NCBI GenBank assembly: GCA_963704535.1
Contig: OY969916.1
Coordinates: forward strand, 9,114,001-9,178,000
Source: G963704535 sp963704535
GTDB taxonomy: Bacteria > Chloroflexota > Chloroflexia > Chloroflexales > Roseiflexaceae
DNA: 64,000 bases
Reading direction: 5' to 3'
Below the pieces are notes generated by a model. That model did no database searches. It had not been told where the DNA came from and was given only the letters and a program-made list of their open reading frames with translations. Below, piece by piece: positions 51,833 to 59,171 of this stretch; position 1 is the stretch's first letter, and the number at the start of each line of letters is the position of its first letter. The position numbers and the translations under genes are program-made.

Positions 51833-54800
51833 ATGGCGCTACGCTTCCAGCAAAAGCTGATTATTCCCTCGTCCGCGCGTCCGCTGGTGGAGCGCGCCCA
51901 GCTTCAGGCCCAGCTTGACCAGGCGATCACCACCAAGCGGGTTGTCGCCCTGGCGGCGCCGGCCGGCTGGGGCAAGACGACTGCGCTGGCCCAGTGGGCG
52001 GCGGGCGGGCTTCTGCCGACGGCCTGGTATACGCTCGATGTCACCGACCGCGACCCGCAGCTCTTTCTCGACTACCTGCTGCATACCGTGGCGGCCTTCG
52101 TCCCCGGCGCCGATACGATCGTCACGCGGCTGGCCACGACTCCGCCGCAGGGGCTGCCTGAACTTTTTCACGCCGCGGCCCTGGCGATCTCGGCGGCGCG
52201 CGAGCCGTTCGCGCTGGTGTTCGACGACTTCCACCTGCTCGAAGAGGATCCGCCACCGCCACTCCCCGGCACGCCGCTGATCTTCGATCTGCTGGCGTCG
52301 ATCGCCGAGTACGCCACGAGCTGCCACCTGGTGCTGGCCTCACGCACGCTGCCGGCACTGCACGGGATGGTGCGCATGGCCGCGCAGCAGCGCGCCGCCG
52401 TGTTCGACTACACCGCGCTCCAGTTCAGCACGATCGAGGTCCAGCAGTTGGCGGGAAGATGCTACGCGCTGACACTTTCCGACGAAACCGCCGATCAACT
52501 GACGCTCGACCTGAGCGGCTGGGTGACGGGCATCGTCCTTTCGCTGGATCAGGCCCGAATTGAGTTGGTTGTCAATGGTCCGTTGTCCGTTGCAATGAAC
52601 AACAGGCCATTGGTAACGGGCAGCGGACCGAGAGAGGAACGCGATCACCGTCCTTATCGGGTGATGAACAACGGGCCGGTGGCAACTGACAACGGACTAC
52701 GGACGACGGACTACACGCCGCTCATCCAGGCCGATATCGCCCAGGTCTATGCCTACTTCGCCGAGCAGATCATCGCGCCGCTTCCGGTCGAGCTCCAGCG
52801 CTTCCTCGAAGATACCAGCGTGCTGGATGATCTTTCGCCCCGCCGCTGTGACGCGCTGCGCGGAGCCGACGATGCTGCGTTCTTTCTCGACGAGATCAAG
52901 CGCCACGGGCTGTTTGTCTCCAGCCGTGCCGGTTGGCTGGCCTACCATAGCTTGTTCCGCGATTTCCTGCGCGCTCGGCTGGCGCGCGATCGGCAGCGCC
53001 ACCGGGCGCTGCTGCGCCGCGCCGGCGATTACTATTGCGATGAGGAGGATCTGGAGCGCGCGCTGGATTGCTACCTGGCCGCCGGCGCCCACGATCAGGC
53101 GGTTACGCTGCTGCGCGCCGCCATCCCGCGCTTCCGCCAGCGCTCACGCCAGACCACGCTGCTGGCCTGCTTCGAGCGGCTCGGCGCGGGCGATAGCGCG
53201 GGCGGCATGGTGCTGCCACCTGATCTGCTGCTGGCTCAGGCGCGTGTCTATGGCGACCTGGCGCTGTGGGAGCGCGCCGAGTTGGCGATCCAGCTCGCCG
53301 AGACGATCGGCAACGACGAGACGCGCTGGGAAGCGGCGATCATGCAGGCCAATCTGTTGAGCCTCCAAGGTGACCTGGCGCGCGCGCGGGCCTTGCTCGA
53401 CGAGGTGCAGGCCGCCGCGCTGCCGCAGCGCCTCCAGATCGCCTATAACATCACCGCCGGCCAGGTGCTGCTGCTGGTCGACGAGATTCCGGCCGGGATC
53501 ACGGCGCTTGAGCAGGCGCGCGCCCTGACGGCCGGCAGCCCCGAGATAGCCGACGACCCCGGCGCGCTGGCCGATATCTTCGACAACCTGGGCTGGGCCT
53601 ACTCCATGCAGGGCGACCGCCCGACCGGCTTGCGCTATCTCAAGCGCGCCGACGCCTGCTGGCAATCGTGCGGCAACAGTGGCCGGCGCGCGCTGACGCT
53701 CAATAACCTGGGCATGCTGGCGATGGAGGAGGGCCGCTACGCCGAGGCGCGCGCCGCTTGCGAGACTGGCCTGGTGATCGCTCGACAAACCGCGCGCCGC
53801 CGCGAGGAGACGCTGATCCTGTGCAGCATCGCCGAACTCGACATCCTGGAGGGCGACCTGGAGCAGGCGGTGGCGCGCTTCACCGAGGCGCACGCGCTGG
53901 CGGTGCGTATGGAGGTCCATGGCAGCATCGAGTCCGCCGCCGTCGGCGCGCTGTGGGCTGTGGCGCTCCAGGGCGAAGCGCCCGTGGCCCAGGCCTGGCT
54001 CGACGTGGCGTCGGCGATCTTCACGCCCACGGCGGCGGAGGTGCGTGGCCGCAGAGCGCTTGGCCAGAGCCTGGTGTTGCTGCTTCAACCGCGCCTCAAC
54101 CTGGTCGAGCTCGCCGACCTAATGGCCGAGGCGACGGCAGTGGAGGCCTACCTGGGCGCGCCTGAGCGGGCCTACATGGCGCTGCTGCGCGCGATCGTGA
54201 TCTTCGAACGGACCGGCTGGCCGCGCGCCGCAGCCGAGTGGGAGACCTTCGCGAGCCGCGCCGCGAGCCTTCCCGAGCCGCTGCTGCCGCGCCTGGCCGC
54301 GCTGCACCACAGCATCGTCGAGGCGGCCGCCGGCAGCTCGCCCCTGGCGCGGCGTATGCTCGAAAGCTTGCGGCAGCCCGCCCCGACCCGCTGGCAGGTG
54401 ACGGCCCTCGGCTCATTCGCGTGCCTGGTCGACGGCGCCGCCAGCGATCTCTCGCCGCTCCACCGGGCGCTGCTGGTGCGCCTGCTCGACGCCGGACCGC
54501 AGGGACTCACGGTCGAGCGGCTGTGGGAGTCGGTCTGGGGCGACAGCGAGCTTTCCATGGCGGCACTTCACCAGGCGCTGCGACGCCTGCGGGTCCAGAC
54601 CGCCCTGGCCGTATCGGCGCGCGAAGGCTACTGCACGATCCGCACGTCCTGGGAGGCGATCGATTACGATGTGCGCTCGTTCGAGCAGGCGCTCGATACG
54701 CCGACCGACCGCGAGGCGGTCCAGCGAGCTATGGCGCTCTACCGGGGTGATTTCCTTCCGGGCGCGCCGCTCAGCGCCGCGCTGTGGGTCGAGACGCGGC

Positions 54801-55075
54801 GGGCGCATCTCCAGCAGCGCTACCTCGACGCATTGGAGCAGCTCGCCCGCTCGACCGAGCGCGACGCCCCGCACATGGCGATCCACTACTACCAGCAGGT
54901 GCTCCAGATCGACGGCTGCCGCGAGCAGACCGCCGCGCAACTGATGCGCCTGGCCGCCCGCTTCGGCAACCGCTCGCTGGTCGCGGCGACCTTCGAGCAC
55001 CTCAAGGGGTCGCTACGCACGCTCGGCGCCGCGCCTGAGCCGTCTACCACCGCCCTCTACCAGCAGCTCCACTAG
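51833..55075 (+). CDS. MalT-like ATPase fused to SARP/BTAD regulator domain
   Basis: 1080 residues. The Walker A motif APAGWGKTTALAQW is near residue 43 and the Walker B FALVFDDFHLLEE near 125, followed by a MalT-type helical region and TPR-like repeats (about 330-830). The C terminus holds a winged-helix segment (LTVERLWESVWGD, ALHQALRRLRVQ) and a BTAD domain (ALYRGDFLPGAP, HLQQRYLDALEQLA), as in SARP activators. Thus an ATP-driven signal-sensing activator. Codons 52562-52717 are repeat-derived. A promoter with SARP-type repeats lies 1.5 kb downstream and is a candidate target. Confidence 0.85.
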   Translation: MALRFQQKLIIPSSARPLVERAQLQAQLDQAITTKRVVALAAPAGWGKTTALAQWAAGGLLPTAWYTLDVTDRDPQLFLDYLLHTVAAFVPGADTIVTRLATTPPQGLPELFHAAALAISAAREPFALVFDDFHLLEEDPPPPLPGTPLIFDLLASIAEYATSCHLVLASRTLPALHGMVRMAAQQRAAVFDYTALQFSTIEVQQLAGRCYALTLSDETADQLTLDLSGWVTGIVLSLDQARIELVVNGPLSVAMNNRPLVTGSGPREERDHRPYRVMNNGPVATDNGLRTTDYTPLIQADIAQVYAYFAEQIIAPLPVELQRFLEDTSVLDDLSPRRCDALRGADDAAFFLDEIKRHGLFVSSRAGWLAYHSLFRDFLRARLARDRQRHRALLRRAGDYYCDEEDLERALDCYLAAGAHDQAVTLLRAAIPRFRQRSRQTTLLACFERLGAGDSAGGMVLPPDLLLAQARVYGDLALWERAELAIQLAETIGNDETRWEAAIMQANLLSLQGDLARARALLDEVQAAALPQRLQIAYNITAGQVLLLVDEIPAGITALEQARALTAGSPEIADDPGALADIFDNLGWAYSMQGDRPTGLRYLKRADACWQSCGNSGRRALTLNNLGMLAMEEGRYAEARAACETGLVIARQTARRREETLILCSIAELDILEGDLEQAVARFTEAHALAVRMEVHGSIESAAVGALWAVALQGEAPVAQAWLDVASAIFTPTAAEVRGRRALGQSLVLLLQPRLNLVELADLMAEATAVEAYLGAPERAYMALLRAIVIFERTGWPRAAAEWETFASRAASLPEPLLPRLAALHHSIVEAAAGSSPLARRMLESLRQPAPTRWQVTALGSFACLVDGAASDLSPLHRALLVRLLDAGPQGLTVERLWESVWGDSELSMAALHQALRRLRVQTALAVSAREGYCTIRTSWEAIDYDVRSFEQALDTPTDREAVQRAMALYRGDFLPGAPLSAALWVETRRAHLQQRYLDALEQLARSTERDAPHMAIHYYQQVLQIDGCREQTAAQLMRLAARFGNRSLVAATFEHLKGSLRTLGAAPEPSTTALYQQLH
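52562..52717. repeat. Heptamer repeat inside the MalT-SARP gene
   Basis: GGTCCGTTGTCCGTTGCAA and later CAACTGACAACGGACTACGG units encode about 50 residues (for example GPLSVAMNNRPLV) that break the MalT-like helical region. Confidence 0.8.
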
Positions 55076-55254
55076 AGACTGCCTAAAAAGGGGAGTTTGA
55101 GGGGGCAGCCCCTCAAGAACTCCCTTTCCACCACTTTCCTGCCTGAAAAAGGGGAGTTTGAGGGGGCCGCCCCTCAAGAACCCCTTTCCACCACTTCCTG
55201 CCTGAAAAAGGGGAGTTTGAGGGGGCCGCCCCTCAAGAACCCTTTTCCACCACT
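55076..55254. repeat. Three tandem MITE-like elements
   Basis: Copies at 55076-55135, 55137-55194 and 55196-55254 are nearly identical, a sign of recent local amplification. Confidence 0.9.
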
Positions 55255-55262
55255 TCCTATTG

Positions 55263-55291
55263 TTGACATAGAACATATGTTCTAGTATAAT
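55263..55291 (+). promoter_or_regulatory. Promoter with LexA-type box
   Basis: TTGACA (55263-55268) and TATAAT (55286-55291) are 17 bases apart. Between them lies TAGAACATATGTTCTA (55269-55284), a perfect palindrome containing GAAC-N4-GTTC, the Gram-positive LexA/SOS box. LexA bound there would block RNA polymerase. Confidence 0.8.
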
Positions 55292-55319
55292 GACCCCATC
55301 CAAATCCATTGGAGGAACA

Positions 55320-56003
55320 ATGATTGGCGATGACCGGCTCTGGCTTTCGCGCGGCCGCGGCGTTATGCTGCTGCTCGCGCTGATCGGCTTGGGCTACCTC
55401 TTTATGCAGACGCGCCGGCTCCCGACTGAGATCAGCGGCTGGCGCGGCGCGCCGGTGGGCGGGCTGGCGGGCGGCACGCTTCCGGCCGAGCCGCAGCTCC
55501 AGGCGCATACGCTGGCGATCGTCGGCGAGAGTGTGCAGTTGAGCGAGCGCGACCGGCCGCCCGACGATGGCGCCCCTTCCGGCAACCCGCTGGGCGTGCC
55601 GAACACCGTGATGACGCAGGGCTACGGGGTCGGCTCACATGCCCCGGCGGCGGTCTGGGGCGGGGTCGACCTAGCGATCGACGGCAACGGCGACGGCGCG
55701 GGTGACCCGGACGGCACCTGGGAGGCGCCGATCTACGCCACCCAGGCCGGCATCGCGCACCTCCACCCGGACTCGTGGCCCGGCGGCAATTACCTGGCGA
55801 TCGAGAGCGAGCACTTCAAGATCGCCTTCGCCCACCTCAAAGCCTACGCGGTTCAGGATGGTCAGCAGGTCGAGCGCGGCCAGGTGATCGGCTACGTCGG
55901 CTCGACCGGCCAATCAAGCGGGCCGCACCTCCACTACGAGATCTGGCAGGATGGCATTAACGTCAACCCGCTCGACTTCGGCGCGCTCGACGGCACACAA
56001 TAA
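55320..56003 (+). CDS. M23-like membrane-anchored peptidase homologue
   Basis: 227 residues. One N-terminal helix (residues 14-29) anchors it; the rest is outside. The M23/LytM domain shows FAHLKAY and PHLHYEIWQDG, but the first zinc ligand of HxxxD is replaced: the sequence reads WGGVDLAIDG. It may therefore be a non-catalytic regulator of wall hydrolases like EnvC. GGAGGA precedes the ATG. The LexA-type promoter suggests expression during DNA damage, perhaps acting on division or lysis; inferred. Confidence 0.8.
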   Translation: MIGDDRLWLSRGRGVMLLLALIGLGYLFMQTRRLPTEISGWRGAPVGGLAGGTLPAEPQLQAHTLAIVGESVQLSERDRPPDDGAPSGNPLGVPNTVMTQGYGVGSHAPAAVWGGVDLAIDGNGDGAGDPDGTWEAPIYATQAGIAHLHPDSWPGGNYLAIESEHFKIAFAHLKAYAVQDGQQVERGQVIGYVGSTGQSSGPHLHYEIWQDGINVNPLDFGALDGTQ

Positions 56004-56629
56004 CCCCGGTTGGTCGCGATATCGCATCGTTGTGCAGCGCATTGCGATGCCGGGCGGGGTGCGCCGACCGATCGTCGTGTCAACATCGATGCCGTAGGGG
56101 CGAAGCATTTGCCGCAATCGACAACGTGGTTTGCTCGATGGGTGCAAATGCTTCGCCCCTACCCACGTTGATGCACCACCGGCATTGCCATCGCCACCTA
56201 CGTTGTCGTCACGGCTGGCATTGTGCCGCCGTACCACATTGATACCGCCGCCGGCATTGCCACGGCGCCCACCCACGTTGCGGCCGTCGCGGGCATTGCC
56301 ACGGCGCCCACCCACGTTGCGGCCGTCGCGGGCGAATACAAGATTCGCCCCTCCGCGATGCGAACTGATGTTGGCATTGTTATCATGGCCAATATCGATG
56401 CCCATCGGCCAAAACGCCGATACGCGCCCCGGCACAATGAGAATCAATGTTGGCATCGAGATCAACGAAACGCATTGGGACGGGCGAATCTCGTATTCGC
56501 CCTCAATGGTGCCCCGCGACGCCAACGCCGGCCGCGATCCCGTCTATCGCCGTGGTGGCCCCGCCGCTCTTTGGCGCCACCGTCACCATTGCCGTAAATG
56601 ATGCCCACTCGTAGGACGAAAGCCGGCAA
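56004..56629. other. Repeat-rich intergenic region
   Basis: No gene is convincing. Two 39-base direct repeats (56253-56291, 56292-56330), built around CCCACCCACGTTGCGGCCGT, and two 21-base palindromes GGGCGAAT-N5-ATTCGCCC (56330-56350, 56482-56502) are present. Many short frames exist on both strands because of the repeats. Confidence 0.6.
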
Positions 56630-56672
56630 GTCAACCGCACGTCAACCCCGAGTCAACCGGCTCGGCTATCCT
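56630..56672 (+). promoter_or_regulatory. SARP-type operator and promoter
   Basis: Three exact GTCAACC heptamers start at 56630, 56641 and 56652, an 11-base period. The last one ends eight bases before a TATCCT -10 box (56667-56672). This is the spacing known for SARP-activated promoters. Confidence 0.75.
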
Positions 56673-56721
56673 GGCGTCATCATCGAAGTGCGGAACCTGC
56701 AACACTACAAGGAGATTGATC

Positions 56722-56847
56722 ATGAAATCCAAGATCGTACGTGCCCTCGCCGCCGCCCTGCTGATCGGTACGCTGCTCATGGCCGGGACCGCGCCCTATG
56801 GGCGGCCGGGTATCTCCTCGGTCGATACCATCAGCGCCGGCCAGTAG
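56722..56847 (+). CDS. Small secreted peptide precursor
   Basis: 41 residues: basic start MKSKIVR, a hydrophobic core ALAAALLIGTLLMAG, a likely cleavage site after AGTA, and a short mature part ending SSVDTISAGQ. AAGGAG precedes the ATG. Its stop is four bases before the DUF5317 gene, so the two are coupled. It looks like a Phr-type signal or a small secreted factor; no homologue is recognised. Confidence 0.65.
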   Translation: MKSKIVRALAAALLIGTLLMAGTAPYGRPGISSVDTISAGQ

Positions 56848-56851
56848 CCCA

Positions 56852-57652
56852 ATGACGCTGTTGACGCTCTACCTGGCCTGTGCGCTCGCCGGCGCCGTGC
56901 TGGCGCTGTGGCGACCGCCGCAGATGCCGTGCTACAGCCTGCTGCTGGCCATCGCGGCCGTCCCGCAGGTCGGCTCCGTGCTGGGCATCTGGATACCCGG
57001 TATGTTCCTGGTCTCAGTCATGGCGATCTTCGCCTGGTGCCTGAGCAACCGGGACATCGCCGGCGTCCCGCTCGTCGCGGTTGGGGTGATCCTGAACCTG
57101 CTGGTTATGGCGTTTCACGGCGGCGCAATGCCGATTCACGCCGATACGCTGGTGGTGATCGGGCACGCCGCCGCACCGGGGACGCTGCTGGCCGGTTCGA
57201 AGGATGTGGTCGTCCAGTCGGCCTCGTTCGGGCTGCTCTCCGACTGGCTGGTGCTGCCGATCAGCGCCGCCACGATCGTCGCCAGCCCAGGTGATGTGCT
57301 TGTAATCGGTGGGATTGCATGGTGGCTGCTCTTCAGCCATACACCGGAAAGGGTCACTCCTATGATGACGTTTCGCGCCACCTCCGCCACGCTCGACCGC
57401 AGCATGCGGCTACAGCCGGGGCAGAGCGCTCGCCCAGCCCTCACGCGCCTGGCGCTGCTCGCCGCCGCCAACCCGACCGTCGCCGAGCGCCTGCTGCACG
57501 ACCCGCTCGACGCGGTTGTGATCCACCCCCACTACTCGCTGCCGCTCGACGCGCGCGACCGTGCGACGCTGGCCGACATCCGCGCACGCGCACGCACCGT
57601 TGGCGAGTTCCTCTCCGGTCTGGCCGACGTGGTCGATGGCGCGGCCATCTGA
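56852..57652 (+). CDS. DUF5317 membrane protein with C-terminal soluble extension
   Basis: 266 residues. Five or so helices occupy residues 1-170 (TLYLACALAGAVLALW, LVAVGVILNLLVMAFHGGAM, DVLVIGGIAWWLLFS), the DUF5317 layout. A soluble tail of about 90 residues follows (LTRLALLAAANPTVAERLLH, VIHPHYSLPL). Between the peptide gene and a sensor kinase; a role in peptide export or sensing is possible but unsupported. Confidence 0.72.
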   Translation: MTLLTLYLACALAGAVLALWRPPQMPCYSLLLAIAAVPQVGSVLGIWIPGMFLVSVMAIFAWCLSNRDIAGVPLVAVGVILNLLVMAFHGGAMPIHADTLVVIGHAAAPGTLLAGSKDVVVQSASFGLLSDWLVLPISAATIVASPGDVLVIGGIAWWLLFSHTPERVTPMMTFRATSATLDRSMRLQPGQSARPALTRLALLAAANPTVAERLLHDPLDAVVIHPHYSLPLDARDRATLADIRARARTVGEFLSGLADVVDGAAI

Positions 57653-57653
57653 G

Positions 57654-57822
57654 GCGGTGACAAGGTGACAAGGTGACAAGGTGAAGGGGTGAAAGGGTGG
57701 AGCACTTGTAGGGCAGGCCCTCCGTGGCCGCCCTCCGTGGCCGCCCGGACGCCACGCACCACACACCACGCCTCACGTTTCACGTTTCACGGTTCTTGGT
57801 TCTTGGTTCTTGGTTCTTTGTT
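57654..57822. repeat. Mixed short repeats
   Basis: GTGACAAG octamer-like units (57654-57690), the GTAGGGCAGGCCCTCCGTGG element (57706-57745) and TTTCACG plus TTGGTTC units (57770-57822) fill the gap before the kinase gene. Confidence 0.75.
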
Positions 57823-57840
57823 CTCGTTGAGGGGCATACG

Positions 57841-59046
57841 ATGATTGCCGGAGCCGAAGCCCACCCGTCACCCGAACCGAACGACAGCGTGTCGCTGCTG
57901 CGGCTCCTCGCGGAAGCCCCGGACACGCGAGCGTTCTTCGCGACGCTGCGCGGGGCCTTGCCGCGGCTCCTCCCGGCCACGCGGGTCGATGTCCTGGCGT
58001 CCGAGCGGCGCGTCGGCAGCCAGATGCTGCTGACCTGCGGCGCGTCCGAGGCGCCGCCGCCGGTGACGCACACTGCCGCCAGCTTTGTCGAGTGGTTGAG
58101 CAACCAGAGCTACGGCGCCGTTTCGACGCTGCCGCTGACCGGCGCTGGTCAGCACCACGGCTGGCTGGTGCTCGCCCGGCGGCGCGGGCCGTTCGAGCCG
58201 CGGGCGCTGGCCCTGGCCGGCCAGCTCGCCGCAACGATCGCGCTGCGGCTGATGTGCGACCAGGCCCTCGATGAACTCGCCACGCGCGACGAGCACATGG
58301 CGACGATCGAGCAGCGGCTGGGCGAGCTTGAGGCGGTGCGCCTGCGCGCCACGCTGGCTGTCGGCGCTGCCCACGACATCGGCAACCTGTTCGCGTCGAT
58401 CCTCGGCCACGCCCAACTCCTCCAGCAGGATGCGCCCACGCCGCTCCAGCGCGACCTGCGAACGATCGTCCTGGCGGCCAGGGATGGGCACCACCTGCTG
58501 CGCCGCATGCTGTCCCTCAAAGCGCCCAGCACCGCTCCATCGGAGGCATCGATCGCGCTGCTGCCGAACATCGTTCGCGACGCGATCCGGCTGACGCGGC
58601 CCTTCTGGGAGGCCCGGCCAGGGCTGGCAGTCAGGACCGCGCTCGCGCCGGTCCCGGCGGTGCGTGGCAATGCCGCCGATCTGCGCGAGGTGCTGATCAA
58701 CCTGATTATGAATGCCGTGGCAGCCATGCCGGAGGGCGGCACTCTGCTGGTGCGTAGCTCCGCCGCCGACGACCGCGTGTTCGTCGAGGTATCCGACACC
58801 GGCCAGGGGCTGGCGCGCGAGCGCCACCGGGCGATCGTCGAACCATTCGTGATGACTCACGACGCCGGTGCGGGGATCGGCCTGAGCGTCAGCCGCGCGA
58901 TCGTGGAGGGCTACGGCGGGACGCTCGCGATGACCAGCGCACCCGACCAGGGCGCGATGTATACGCTGGCGCTGCCGGCCGTCTGGTCGCTGGAGGGGCT
59001 GCGCGAGGCCCGGCTGGCGGCGCCCCGCAAGCGGGCAGGAACATGA
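57841..59046 (+). CDS. Soluble sensor histidine kinase
   Basis: 402 residues. The N-terminal half resembles a GAF domain (residues 20-150); the phosphoacceptor helix reads AVGAAHDIGNLFASILGHAQ, and the ATPase has VLINLIMNAVAAMPEGG, VEVSDTGQGLA and GAGIGLSVSRAIVEGYGG. No receiver and no membrane helix. It follows the peptide and DUF5317 genes, so it may sense a cytosolic signal in the same system. Confidence 0.85.
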   Translation: MIAGAEAHPSPEPNDSVSLLRLLAEAPDTRAFFATLRGALPRLLPATRVDVLASERRVGSQMLLTCGASEAPPPVTHTAASFVEWLSNQSYGAVSTLPLTGAGQHHGWLVLARRRGPFEPRALALAGQLAATIALRLMCDQALDELATRDEHMATIEQRLGELEAVRLRATLAVGAAHDIGNLFASILGHAQLLQQDAPTPLQRDLRTIVLAARDGHHLLRRMLSLKAPSTAPSEASIALLPNIVRDAIRLTRPFWEARPGLAVRTALAPVPAVRGNAADLREVLINLIMNAVAAMPEGGTLLVRSSAADDRVFVEVSDTGQGLARERHRAIVEPFVMTHDAGAGIGLSVSRAIVEGYGGTLAMTSAPDQGAMYTLALPAVWSLEGLREARLAAPRKRAGT

Positions 59047-59065
59047 GAGAGGATACACGGCGTAA

Positions 59066-59150
59066 GGGCGAACCTCGTGTTCGCCCGCTACGAAAGCCAC
59101 CGAGATCAGCGACGGCACACACGGCGTAAGGGCGAACCTCGTGTTCGCCC
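59066..59150. repeat. Two 21-base palindromes
   Basis: GGGCGAAC-CTCGT-GTTCGCCC at 59066-59086 and 59130-59150; relatives at 56330 and 56482. They lie between two convergent genes. Confidence 0.8.
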
Positions 59151-59171
59151 CAGCGTCGTGGGCCATCGCTA

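Noticed and set aside
56030..56601. Overlapping His/Pro/Arg-rich frames on both strands
   Set aside because: Composition follows the tandem repeats and palindromes; no start signals or family motifs.
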